Assembly: GCF_009764265.1 (NCBI RefSeq)
Contig: NZ_RWIR01000007.1
Location: 62,001 to 126,000 of the forward strand
Length of the DNA stretch: 64,000 bases
Origin: Pseudomonas sp. PB101
Lineage (GTDB): Bacteria; Pseudomonadota; Gammaproteobacteria; Pseudomonadales; Pseudomonadaceae
Direction: 5' to 3'
Of the stretch, positions 40,008 through 48,473 are shown one piece after another; position 1 is the stretch's first letter, and each line of letters begins with the position of its first letter. The translations under genes were made by a program, and so were the position numbers. The notes below the pieces were generated by a model, which was not told the origin of the DNA, did not search any database, and saw nothing but the letters and a program-made list of their open reading frames with translations.

Positions 40008-40979
40008 TCAATCCGCCGCCACCCGCGCGAACCCCTCGCGGATCTTTTCTTCCGGCAAATCATCGGCAATGAACACGATCACGCTTTCGCGGCTTTCATC
40101 GTCCGCCCACTCGGTGTCCCAGTCGAATCCATAAAGCTTCAGCACACCCTGAAACACCATGCGCCGCGGTTCGCCGAGAATGCTCAACACGCCCTTGTAG
40201 CGCAGCAACTGCTTGCCATGCTCCTCCAGGAGCTCATTCATGAACTCGCTGAGCTTGTCGATATCCAGCGGTTTATCAGTGCGCAGCACCAGGCTGGAAA
40301 TGCGGTCGATGGAGGGTGCCTGGCTGACAGGTCGCAAACTCACACCGCCACCGAGGTCGGCATTGAGATTGAAACCGCGCACGTCGAGCAACTCGGCCAG
40401 ATCGATCTTGCCGTGGTCGACCACGCGGATCGGGGCACGACGGTTGATGCGGGTCAGGCGCTCGCTCAACGCGGTGAAGGTCGGTTCGTCCACCAGATCG
40501 CGCTTGCTCACCAGCAAGCGATCGGCAAAACCGATTTGCGCCTGGGCGATGGTCTGGGTCAGGTGCAGGTCGGCGTGGGCCGCGTCCACCAGGGTGATGA
40601 TGCCGTCGAGGATGTAGCGCTCGCGCAGTTCTTCGTCGATGAAAAAGGTTTGCGCCACGGGCGCCGGGTCGGCCAGGCCAGTGCACTCGATCACCAGGCG
40701 GTCGAAGGCGATATCGCCCTGGTCCAGGCGTTCGAGCAACAGGTAAAGCGCCTTGGTCAGGTCCGTATGGATGGTGCAGCAGACACAGCCGTTGGACAGT
40801 GTCATCACTTGCACCGGCTCATCGCCCAACAACTGGGTGTCGATGCCGGCATCGCTGAATTCGTTCTCGATCACGGCGATTTTCAGGCCGTGCTCGGCTT
40901 TGAGCAGGTGGCGCAACAGGGTGGTTTTACCAGCGCCGAGGAAGCCGCTGAGGATCGTGACAGGTATAGGGACTGACAA
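40008..40979 (-). CDS. yjiA: CobW/YjiA-type metal-binding GTPase
   Basis: A 323-residue G3E P-loop GTPase. Walker A GFLGAGKTTLLRHLL lies at about residues 11-25, the metal site GCVCCTIHTDL near 65-75, and ECTGLADPAP near 97. The CobW C-terminal domain (RISSLVLRTDKPLD ... LLRYKGVL) follows. These proteins move Zn, Co or Ni or act as metallochaperones. I chose the TTG at 40979 after AGGAGACC; the open frame further upstream runs through a repeat. Its position after yjiX and cstA matches E. coli yjiA-yjiX-yjiY. Confidence 0.9.
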   Translation of the reverse strand: MSVPIPVTILSGFLGAGKTTLLRHLLKAEHGLKIAVIENEFSDAGIDTQLLGDEPVQVMTLSNGCVCCTIHTDLTKALYLLLERLDQGDIAFDRLVIECTGLADPAPVAQTFFIDEELRERYILDGIITLVDAAHADLHLTQTIAQAQIGFADRLLVSKRDLVDEPTFTALSERLTRINRRAPIRVVDHGKIDLAELLDVRGFNLNADLGGGVSLRPVSQAPSIDRISSLVLRTDKPLDIDKLSEFMNELLEEHGKQLLRYKGVLSILGEPRRMVFQGVLKLYGFDWDTEWADDESRESVIVFIADDLPEEKIREGFARVAAD

Positions 40980-41006
40980 AATAAGGTCTCCTGGGCGCAG
41001 AAAAGA

Positions 41007-41074
41007 CTGTAGGAGCCGGCTTGCTGGCGATGGCGTCCCGAAGATCGCTATCGCCAGCAAGCCGGCTCCTACAG
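41007..41074. repeat. Paired REP-like inverted repeat (GGAGCCGGC type)
   Basis: CTGTAGGAGCCGGCTTGCTG continuing GCGAT, and its inverted copy, separated by about 20 bases. Lies between yjiX and yjiA. Confidence 0.8.
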
Positions 41075-41097
41075 AGGTGATGCCTAAGTGGTGTGTT

Positions 41098-41295
41098 TCA
41101 ACAGCACTTAGGCCCACCCTTGCCACCGTAACGGGCTTCCTGACGTTCGCGGAAGAACATCTCGTAGCTCATCACCGGTTTGTCCGGGTGCTTGGTCTGC
41201 ATATGCTCGACGTAGTTGTCGTAGTCGGGCATGCCGACCATCAGGCGCGCGGCCTGGCCGAGGTATTTACCGAGGCGACTGAGGTCATTGAACAT
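41098..41295 (-). CDS. yjiX: YbdD/YjiX family small protein (DUF466)
   Basis: A 65-residue protein with the DUF466 features [42 protein letters not shown] and the ending CC. It starts 15 bases after cstA stops. In E. coli homologues (YbdD, YjiX) accompany CstA and BtsT and are thought to assist pyruvate uptake. Confidence 0.93.
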   Translation of the reverse strand: MFNDLSRLGKYLGQAARLMVGMPDYDNYVEHMQTKHPDKPVMSYEMFFRERQEARYGGKGGPKCC

Positions 41296-41310
41296 GGTGC
41301 AAATCCTCGA

Positions 41311-43377
41311 TCACGCTTCCGGCAGTGCCTGGAACGGCGCTTCTTTATCCGTACGCTCCTTGGTGCCCCAGGCGGAAATACCGACCTTGAGCGCATAGAA
41401 CAGGATACTGAACACCACGAACAGGAACAGCGCAGTCAGCGTTGCGTTGGTGTAGGCGTTGAAGATCACGTGCTGCATCTGCGTGATGTCCTTCGCCGGG
41501 GCGAGGATCTGGCCGTTGGCCAGGGCATCGCTGTATTTTTTCGCCAGGGACAGGAAGCCGATCGCCGGGTTGGCATCGAACAGCTTGATGAAGCCGGCGG
41601 TGGTGGTGCAGATCAGCAGCCACACAGCCGGCACCAAAGTCACCCAGATGTAGCGTTGGCGTTTCATCTTGATCAGCACGACGGTGCCGAGCATCAGCGC
41701 GATACCGGCCAGCATCTGGTTGGAGATGCCGAACAGCGGCCACAAGGTGTTGATGCCACCCAAAGGATCGATCACGCCCTGGTACAGCAGATAACCCCAC
41801 ATGGCCACGCAACCGGCGGTGGCGATCAGGTTGGCAGTCCACGACTCGGTACGGCGCAGGGCCGGCACGAACGAGCCGAGCAAGTCCTGGAGCATGAAGC
41901 GCCCGGCACGAGTACCGGCGTCGACCGCGGTCAGGATGAACAGCGCTTCGAACAGGATCGCGAAGTGGTACCAGAACGCCATGGTGTTTTCACCCGGCAA
42001 AACACTGTGCAGGATCTGCGCGATCCCCACCGCCAGGGTCGGCGCACCGCCGGCACGGGCCAGGATGGTGGTTTCACCGATGTCATGGGCCACTGCCTGC
42101 AACGCTTCCGGGGTGATGGCAAAGCCCCAGTTGCTGACCGCCGTGGCTACGGCCACTACGTCCCCGCCGACGACCGCGGCCGGGCTGTTCATGGCGAAAT
42201 ACACGCCCGGTTCGATCACCGAGGCGGCCACCATGGCCATGATGGCCACGAACGATTCCATCAGCATGCCGCCGTAACCGATGTAGCGGGCGTTGGTTTC
42301 GTTATCCAGCAGTTTCGGCGTGGTCCCGGAAGAGATCAGCGCATGGAAACCCGAGACCGCGCCACAGGCGATGGTGATGAACAGGAACGGGAACAGACCG
42401 CCCTTCCACACCGGACCGGTGCCGTCGATGAACTGGGTCAGGGCCGGCATTTTCAGCTCGGGCATGGTCACAAGGATGCCGATGGCCAGGGCGACGATAG
42501 TGCCGATTTTCAGGAAGGTGGAGAGATAGTCACGCGGTGCCAGGATCAGCCACACCGGCAACACCGCTGCGACAAAACCGTAACCGATCAGCATCCAGGT
42601 GATTTGCACGCCCGTGAAGCTGAACGCCTTGGCCCACACCGGATCAGCGGCAATCTGCCCGCCCAGCCAGATCGAGCCGAGCAGCAACAGCACGCCGATG
42701 ACGGAGATTTCACCGATGCGACCCGGACGTATGTAGCGCATGTAGATGCCCATGAACATCGCGATCGGTATGGTCGCCATCACCGTGAAAATACCCCATG
42801 GGCTCTCGGCCAGGGCTTTGACCACGATCAGCGCCAGCACCGCGAGGATGATGATCATGATCAGGAAGCAGCCGAATAGCGCGATGGTGCCGGGGATGCG
42901 GCCCATTTCTTCGCGGACCATGTCACCCAGGGAACGGCCGTTGCGGCGGGTAGACATGAACAGGACCATGAAGTCCTGCACCGAACCGGCCAGCACCACG
43001 CCAGCGATTATCCATAGCGTGCCGGGCAGGTAGCCCATCTGCGCCGCCAGGACCGGACCGACCAACGGCCCCGCGCCGGCGATGGCCGCGAAGTGGTGAC
43101 CAAAGAGAATGTGTTTGTTGGTCGGAACGTAATCCAGACCGTCATTGTTGAGCACGGCGGGAGTGGCCCGTCGCGCATCGAGTTGCATGACATTGTTAGC
43201 GATGAACAGACTGTAGTAGCGGTATGCAACCAGATAGATGGCCACGGCAGCGACCACGATCCACAAGGCGTTGATTGCCTCGCCTCGGCGCAATGCCACT
43301 ACACCCAGGGCGCACGCACCTACGATTGCCAGCAGCAGCCAAGGCAAATGGCGTAGCGGGCTATTATTATTTTTCAT
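41311..43377 (-). CDS. cstA: CstA-family carbon starvation / pyruvate transporter
   Basis: A 688-residue inner-membrane protein with about 16-18 helices. Typical motifs: NKHILFGHHFAAIAGAGPLVGPV, MGYLPGTLWI, GSVQDFMVLF, RRNGRSLG and FWYHFAILFEALFILTAVDAGTR. CstA and its relative BtsT take up pyruvate and peptides. The start at 43377 (MKNNNSPLRHLPW) follows a weak GGA ribosome site. AATAATAA motifs directly before and within the first codons suggest Crc/Hfq translational repression when preferred carbon is present. First gene of cstA-yjiX-yjiA. Confidence 0.94.
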   Translation of the reverse strand: MKNNNSPLRHLPWLLLAIVGACALGVVALRRGEAINALWIVVAAVAIYLVAYRYYSLFIANNVMQLDARRATPAVLNNDGLDYVPTNKHILFGHHFAAIAGAGPLVGPVLAAQMGYLPGTLWIIAGVVLAGSVQDFMVLFMSTRRNGRSLGDMVREEMGRIPGTIALFGCFLIMIIILAVLALIVVKALAESPWGIFTVMATIPIAMFMGIYMRYIRPGRIGEISVIGVLLLLGSIWLGGQIAADPVWAKAFSFTGVQITWMLIGYGFVAAVLPVWLILAPRDYLSTFLKIGTIVALAIGILVTMPELKMPALTQFIDGTGPVWKGGLFPFLFITIACGAVSGFHALISSGTTPKLLDNETNARYIGYGGMLMESFVAIMAMVAASVIEPGVYFAMNSPAAVVGGDVVAVATAVSNWGFAITPEALQAVAHDIGETTILARAGGAPTLAVGIAQILHSVLPGENTMAFWYHFAILFEALFILTAVDAGTRAGRFMLQDLLGSFVPALRRTESWTANLIATAGCVAMWGYLLYQGVIDPLGGINTLWPLFGISNQMLAGIALMLGTVVLIKMKRQRYIWVTLVPAVWLLICTTTAGFIKLFDANPAIGFLSLAKKYSDALANGQILAPAKDITQMQHVIFNAYTNATLTALFLFVVFSILFYALKVGISAWGTKERTDKEAPFQALPEA

Positions 43378-43386
43378 TTTATTATT
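43364..43386 (-). promoter_or_regulatory. Two AATAATAA (Crc/Hfq-type) motifs at the cstA start
   Basis: On the minus strand AATAATAA occurs at 43386-43379, two bases before the ATG, and again at 43371-43364 within codons 3-5. Hfq with Crc binds AANAANAA segments near start codons to block translation in Pseudomonas. Confidence 0.6.
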
Positions 43387-43538
43387 CCAGCCAGAGTGGA
43401 CAAGAAAGACAGCCACCCCGAGTTTAGCGCTCCTGACGACAAAGGCCATAGCCCGACATAGGTCTAGACACCTGCCCCACGCTGGCAGCCTTGAAGAATG
43501 CAGGTCTATAGTCAGCGTACATCTACGAGGATCGCGCC

Positions 43539-43907
43539 ATGAGCGAGCACCCTGCCGAACGTCGCCGCTTCAAACGTATTGCGTTCGATGCCCGAACCGA
43601 GCTGAGTCAGGGTGAGTCCACCTGGCCGGTGAAGTTGATTGACCTGTCGCTCAAGGGGTTGTTGATCGAGCGACCCGATCCGTGGTTGGGCAAGGCGCAG
43701 CAGGATTTTGTGGTCGACATTCATCTGAGCGAGGGGGCCGATATCACCATGGATGTGCAACTGGCCCACGACGACCATGGCCAACTCGGCTTTGTCTGCC
43801 GGCACATCAGCCTTGAGTCTATCGAACGTTTGCGGCGGTTGATCGAGCTCAACCTGGCTGATCCAGAAGAGCTGGAGCGCGAACTGGGTGCGCTGATCGA
43901 AGTCTAG
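43539..43907 (+). CDS. mapZ: PilZ-domain c-di-GMP receptor (MapZ-like)
   Basis: A 122-residue single PilZ domain protein. The c-di-GMP binding motifs are seen as ERRRFKRIAFD (RxxxR, residues 8-12) and DLSLKGLLI (D/NxSxxG, about 36-41). LGFVCRHISLES and LRRLIELNL follow. It resembles PA4608 of P. aeruginosa, MapZ, which binds the chemotaxis methyltransferase CheR and changes flagellar motor switching. The location near cstA and radA also fits. Confidence 0.88.
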   Translation: MSEHPAERRRFKRIAFDARTELSQGESTWPVKLIDLSLKGLLIERPDPWLGKAQQDFVVDIHLSEGADITMDVQLAHDDHGQLGFVCRHISLESIERLRRLIELNLADPEELERELGALIEV

Positions 43908-43925
43908 AAGCCGCCGAATACCAAA

Positions 43926-44013
43926 GTGGGAGCGAGCCTGCTCGCGAAGGGGCCGTCAGTTTCAACATTTATGTTGACTGATACTCCGCTTTCGCGAGCA
44001 GGCTCGCTCCCAC
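43926..44013. repeat. Paired REP-like inverted repeat (GAGCGAGC type)
   Basis: GTGGGAGCGAGCCTGCTCGC continuing GAA, and its inverted copy, between the convergent mapZ and radA genes. Confidence 0.8.
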
Positions 44014-44035
44014 AGGGTTGTGCATTAACTGGAAT

Positions 44036-45403
44036 TTATTCGAACAACGCGTCCAGCGCCTGTTCCAGCCGCGTCACGGCAATGATCTGCAACCCTGCCG
44101 GCGCCTCTTTCGGCGCATTGCCCTTGGGCACGATGGCGCGCTTGAAGCCGTGCTTGGCAGCTTCCTTCAAACGCTCCTGACCGCTCGGCACCGGACGCAC
44201 CTCACCGGAAAGCCCCACCTCACCAAACACCAACAGGTCGTGAGGCAGCGGCCGGTTGCGCAAACTGGACATCACCGCCGCCATCAACGCCAGATCGGAC
44301 GCTGTTTCCAGTACCTTGACCCCGCCGACCACGTTGAGGAACACATCCTGATCGTGGGTCGGAATGCCGCCATGACGGTGCAGCACCGCCAGCAACATCG
44401 CCAATCGGTTTTGATCCAGCCCCAACGTAACCCGACGCGGGTTGGCCAGGTGACTGTCGTCCACCAGCGCCTGAACCTCCACCAGCATCGGCCGCGTGCC
44501 TTCCCACGTCGCCATCACCACGCTGCCCGGGACCTCTTCCTGAGCACGGGTCAGAAAAATCGCCGAAGGGTTGGAGACTTCTTTCAGGCCCTTGTCAGTC
44601 ATGCCGAACACGCCCAGTTCATTGACTGCACCGAAACGGTTCTTCACCGCCCGCAGCAGCCGCAGGCGCCCGTCGGACTCGCCCTCGAAATACAGCACGG
44701 TATCGACCATGTGCTCCAGCACCCGAGGCCCAGCCAGTGCGCCTTCCTTGGTGACGTGGCCGACCAGGAAAATCGCCGTGCCGCTCTGTTTGGCATAACG
44801 CACCAGCAACGCCGCGCTCTCACGCACCTGGGATACACCACCCGGGGCCGATTGCAGCTGCTCGGTAAAGATCGTCTGGATCGAGTCGATCACCATCACC
44901 CTGGGCTTTTCCTGACGAGCCGTGGCAATGATGGCTTCGATACAGGTTTCGGTCATCACCCGCAGCTGATCCTGAGGCAACCCCAGGCGTCGCGCGCGCA
45001 TGGCCACTTGCTGCTGGGATTCCTCACCGGTGACGTACAGCGCCGGCATGCTCTTGGCGAGGTTGCACAAGGTTTGCAGCAGAATGGTCGACTTGCCGAT
45101 GCCGGGGTCACCACCGATCAGCACCACCGAACCGTCGACCAGCCCGCCACCCAGAACCCGGTCGAGCTCGCTGGATGCGGTGGAGAAGCGCGGAATTTCT
45201 TCGACACTGACTTCAGCCAGGGTCTTGATCTGCGCCTGCTGGCCGGCCCAGCCGGTACGACCGCTGGGGGCGGCTGCCCCGCCGCTTTCCACCATGGTTT
45301 CGGTAAGCGTGTTCCAGGCCCCGCACTCACCGCACTGGCCGGCCCATTTGGGGAAGGTTGAACCGCACTCGGTGCAGCCGTACATGCGCTTGGCCTTGGC
45401 CAT
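44036..45403 (-). CDS. radA: DNA repair protein RadA (Sms)
   Basis: A DnaB-like helicase that processes recombination intermediates. The 455 residues show an N-terminal C4 zinc finger (CTECGSTFPKWAGQCGEC), Walker A GGDPGIGKSTIL, the RadA-specific KNRFGAVNE, and a C-terminal Lon-protease-like domain that lacks the catalytic serine, with DLLVFGEVGLSGEVRPV. Single gene on the minus strand. Confidence 0.97.
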   Translation of the reverse strand: MAKAKRMYGCTECGSTFPKWAGQCGECGAWNTLTETMVESGGAAAPSGRTGWAGQQAQIKTLAEVSVEEIPRFSTASSELDRVLGGGLVDGSVVLIGGDPGIGKSTILLQTLCNLAKSMPALYVTGEESQQQVAMRARRLGLPQDQLRVMTETCIEAIIATARQEKPRVMVIDSIQTIFTEQLQSAPGGVSQVRESAALLVRYAKQSGTAIFLVGHVTKEGALAGPRVLEHMVDTVLYFEGESDGRLRLLRAVKNRFGAVNELGVFGMTDKGLKEVSNPSAIFLTRAQEEVPGSVVMATWEGTRPMLVEVQALVDDSHLANPRRVTLGLDQNRLAMLLAVLHRHGGIPTHDQDVFLNVVGGVKVLETASDLALMAAVMSSLRNRPLPHDLLVFGEVGLSGEVRPVPSGQERLKEAAKHGFKRAIVPKGNAPKEAPAGLQIIAVTRLEQALDALFE

Positions 45404-46046
45404 CGGAACCCCCGGAAAAAAACGCGATGATAGCTCAGCTGAGACATGCGAGTGCGCCAGATGTCTTGCAACCCTCGGGTGATTTCAAATAGCCTTTATC
45501 AAACTCTGGCTTTTTTGAAATATTCCCGCCATACAAAAATCCTGTATAAGTTTTCCACTCAACTCGCCCAACAAACTCTAGAGACATGCCTTACCGCCCC
45601 ATTAAAAACCTATACAAGCTTTATTCATCTGCATACTTGATGCACAACTTTAAAACACTCGCGCAAAACCAGACCTTCAATTCCGACAAGCACGAAAATC
45701 TTTAATCAATAGCAAAATTAACTAATTAGTTAGACGTATGTTGACTGCAATTAATTTTCAATACCAACGCTAGAACACGCAAATGCCCATCAACTTGAAT
45801 ATCCCGATTCATGGATGGTCTTTCACCCTGCGCCACTCATACAAACGAAACCCTATCGCTGTAAAAAGTCGTATTCCACCCCCCCGCAGAAGGCCTGGCC
45901 TCCCTCCGATCGAGATCAATCGGTGAATTTTTCAAGACCACCCGGGTCGATTGCTGGCGAGCACAGCAGGCAGTTGATTCGAGCAGGATGCGCTTTGCTG
46001 ATTTACACTGCGTTCATCAACCTCATCTGTAACAAGGAAATAACCT
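45404..46046. other. AT-rich intergenic region between radA and mscL
   Basis: 643 bases with no convincing gene. From 45480 to 45800 the composition is markedly AT-rich compared with both flanks. A 14-bp perfect palindrome TAACTAATTAGTTA lies at 45719-45732. Short open frames here lack ribosome sites and coding bias. The promoters of radA (left) and mscL (right) must lie at the ends. Confidence 0.6.
45719..45732. promoter_or_regulatory. Perfect 14-bp palindrome, operator-like
   Basis: TAACTAATTAGTTA is its own reverse complement and resembles TAACTAGTTA in the aroQ promoter of this window. Such sequences are typical of TetR-family operators, but no gene start is close to it. Confidence 0.4.
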
Positions 46047-46460
46047 ATGGGCGTGCTAAACGAGTTCAAGGCCTTCGCGGTCAAAGGCAATGTGGTCGAC
46101 ATGGCCGTCGGCATCATCATCGGTGCGGCCTTCGGCAAGATCGTCACATCGTTTGTCGGTGACCTGATCATGCCGCCAATCGGCATGCTGATCGGTGGCG
46201 TGGACTTCAGTGACCTGGTCATAACGCTCAAGGCAGCAGACGGCGCTGCTCCGGCGGTCGTGCTGGCGTACGGCAAATTCATCCAGACCATCCTCGACTT
46301 CGTCATTGTCGCCTTCGCGATCTTCATGGGCGTCAAGGCGATCAACCGCCTGAAGCGCGAAGAGGCCGTGGCCCCTAGCCTGCCTCCGGTTCCCACCAAG
46401 GAAGAAGAGTTGCTGGGCGAGATCCGCGACTTGCTCAAGGCCCAGAACAACCAGCCTTGA
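46047..46460 (+). CDS. mscL: Large-conductance mechanosensitive channel
   Basis: A 137-residue inner-membrane channel that opens at high membrane tension during osmotic downshock. The pore-lining TM1 is [20 protein letters not shown], and TM2 is [21 protein letters not shown] charged C-terminal helix ([15 protein letters not shown]) forms the cytoplasmic bundle. It follows AAGGAAATAACC and ends in a terminator shared with fpr. Confidence 0.97.
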   Translation: MGVLNEFKAFAVKGNVVDMAVGIIIGAAFGKIVTSFVGDLIMPPIGMLIGGVDFSDLVITLKAADGAAPAVVLAYGKFIQTILDFVIVAFAIFMGVKAINRLKREEAVAPSLPPVPTKEEELLGEIRDLLKAQNNQP

Positions 46461-46473
46461 CCGCACCCGCATT

Positions 46474-46504
46474 AAAAACGGCGCCCTTGAGGCGCCGTTT
46501 TTTT
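46474..46504. terminator. Bidirectional terminator between mscL and fpr
   Basis: AAAAACGGCGCC-CTTGA-GGCGCCGTTTTTTT has A and T runs on the two sides, so it can end both convergent transcripts. It overlaps the last two bases of fpr. Confidence 0.9.
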
Positions 46505-47279
46505 ACCAGAAGTTTTCCACCGCCACCTGGCCGGGCCGTCGGCTGAGGCTCAGGTGCATGTCCCGCTGTTTAAGCAGCTTGCGCGTGTCATCGATCATCT
46601 GCGGATTGCCGCACAGCATGACCCGTGAATGCTCCGGTGTCAGCGCGACGCCCGCGGTGCGCTCCAGCTCGCCGTTCTCGATCAGCGTGGTGATCCGCCC
46701 GTTCAATGCGCCAGGATGCTGCTCACGAGTGACCGTGGCGATGAATTGCAGTTTGTGTGCGTACTCCGCCAGATAGTCACGTTGCGCCAGCCCCGCTATC
46801 AGCTCCTGATAGGCCAGTTCCCGGGCTTCGCGAACGCTGTAGACCAGGATGATCCGCTCGAATCGCTCCCAGACTTCAAAGTCCTGCAATATCGAGAGGA
46901 ACGGCGCCACCCCCGTCCCGGTGGATAACAGCCACAGATCGCGCCCATCGACAAAGCGGTCCGGCGTCAGGTAACCGAAGGCCTGGCGGTCGACCAGCAA
47001 TTTGTCACCCACGACCAGCCGGCTGAGCTCACTGGTGAACTCACCGTCCGGCACGACAATGGAGAAGAACTCGAGGAACTCGTCAAAGGGCGAGGACACC
47101 ATGGAGTAGGCGCGCCATACCGTACTGCCATCCGCCTTGGTGACGCCCAACCGGGCAAACTGCCCCGCCCGAAAACGAAACCCGGCATCCCGCGTGGCAC
47201 GCAGGGTAAACAGATTCGGGGTCAAGGGATGAACCTCGAGCAAGGTTTGACGGGTAAATTTTTCTTCACTGACGGACAT
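46503..47279 (-). CDS. fpr: Ferredoxin/flavodoxin NADP+ reductase
   Basis: A 258-residue FAD enzyme passing electrons between NADPH and ferredoxin or flavodoxin. FAD binding: RAYSMVSSP near residue 50. NADP binding: LLSTGTGVAPFLSI near 107-120 and VMLCGNPQMI. The short C-terminus ending VENFW is of the bacterial subclass. I start at 47279 (MSVSEEKFTRQ); four extra codons upstream are possible. In related species it is induced by oxidative stress through FinR. Confidence 0.94.
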   Translation of the reverse strand: MSVSEEKFTRQTLLEVHPLTPNLFTLRATRDAGFRFRAGQFARLGVTKADGSTVWRAYSMVSSPFDEFLEFFSIVVPDGEFTSELSRLVVGDKLLVDRQAFGYLTPDRFVDGRDLWLLSTGTGVAPFLSILQDFEVWERFERIILVYSVREARELAYQELIAGLAQRDYLAEYAHKLQFIATVTREQHPGALNGRITTLIENGELERTAGVALTPEHSRVMLCGNPQMIDDTRKLLKQRDMHLSLSRRPGQVAVENFW

Positions 47280-47585
47280 GGAAGGCTCCAATCAAAAGAC
47301 ACCCACAGTGTCCCGCAAAGACGGCAGCGTAACCACAGACATTTTGTAGTGATATTAAGCCATCAAGTTATTGATTATTCGGCACTGCAAACATCAGTCA
47401 AAATAAAATTACATATGGCATTTGATAAGTCGCCGATTGCCTAAGAACCTGGAACACACTTTTTCAGCGGTTAAAAGAGCAAAATCGTCGAACTGCAATT
47501 ATCGGAAATGTCCTACACTCCGTCTCGTGCCGGATCTCGGATCCAAATCAGCACCCCCGAGAACATAGTGTTGGAGACCGCCCGA
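47280..47585. other. Shared upstream region of divergent fpr and ppoR
   Basis: 306 bases, AT-rich between 47340 and 47440, with no gene. Must contain both promoters. I see no clear lux box (no CTG...CAG dyad of the right size). Confidence 0.5.
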
Positions 47586-48299
47586 ATGGAACTCTGGAAG
47601 GAATCACAGCTTCAACTGCTTTCTCACTCACAAGACATTAATATCGCCTATCGAATATCACTGAATTTCGTCAGGAACCTTGGATATAAATTTTGTGCCT
47701 TTTCAACCATTTCAGCCAACAGTCGCGCTGATTACTGCCCGGTCAACCTGAATAACTATCCACATGACTGGAACGCTCAATATGAACAAAACGATGTCAG
47801 CAAGATTGATCCGATAGCAGCCTATTGCAATCACTCCACGTTACCCGTGCTCTGGAGCCAAGAGCTTTTCTCCAAAACCCCGTGGTTATGGCAAATGCTG
47901 CAACAGCAAGGCCTGGCGCATGGCTGGTCGCAAGCGGTCCACGATGAAAAATGCGGGATGCACAGCATGCTCAGCCTGGCCAGAAGCCATTGCCCGATTT
48001 CAGCCTTTGAGCTGTACGAAAATCTTGGATTCTCGGTTTTCATCAGCCGCCACTTGCACGCCCTGGCAATTGCGATGCAACCGAAAAAACCGGCCTCGCC
48101 TCTGCCTCCTCCCTTGTCACGGCGGGAACTCGAAGTGTTGAAACTGTCGGCCGATGGCAAGACGGCCTATGAAATTTCCAGGATCCTCAGCCTAAGTGAA
48201 CGCACGATCAACTTTCATGTGCATAGGGCCATTGAAAAGCTGGGCGTCAACAACAAGATTGCGGCAGTCATTGCCGCGGCCCGGTCCGGAGCCATCTGA
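47586..48299 (+). CDS. ppoR: LuxR-family solo regulator (PpoR-like)
   Basis: A 237-residue AHL-type regulator with no luxI gene near it. The N-terminal domain keeps the six ligand-pocket landmarks: Trp and Tyr in DWNAQY, Asp-Pro in KIDPIAAY, Trp in VLWSQ, and Gly in KCGMHSM. The C-terminal HTH has the conserved Glu, Leu and Gly (ELEVLKLSADGKT). I chose the ATG at 47586, 9 bases after GGAG; another ATG 78 bases upstream has no ribosome site. The order radA-mscL-fpr-ppoR-rlmG is that of P. putida, where PpoR is a conserved solo that binds 3-oxo-C6-HSL. Confidence 0.85.
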   Translation: MELWKESQLQLLSHSQDINIAYRISLNFVRNLGYKFCAFSTISANSRADYCPVNLNNYPHDWNAQYEQNDVSKIDPIAAYCNHSTLPVLWSQELFSKTPWLWQMLQQQGLAHGWSQAVHDEKCGMHSMLSLARSHCPISAFELYENLGFSVFISRHLHALAIAMQPKKPASPLPPPLSRRELEVLKLSADGKTAYEISRILSLSERTINFHVHRAIEKLGVNNKIAAVIAAARSGAI

Positions 48300-48473
48300 A
48301 ACGCCCGACTGCGGGAAAACCTGCGGGTAATCCAGGCAAAAAAAACGTACCATTTGCGGTCCCCCCGAAGTGATGGCGTGTAAACCTTCACGACGCAATA
48401 CACTCGGACGGCTCCGCCCGCGCCAACACCTTGGTGAGGCGGGATATCCGTTGATTACCCAGAGCCCCGCCCC

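Noticed and set aside
40753-42879. A 708-codon open frame opposite cstA and yjiA
   Set aside because: Crosses several real genes and a repeat; low-complexity His/Gln/Asp-rich translation typical of antisense frames.
45446-45640. A 64-codon open frame in the radA-mscL gap
   Set aside because: No ribosome site, no coding bias, AT-rich; I treat it as intergenic.
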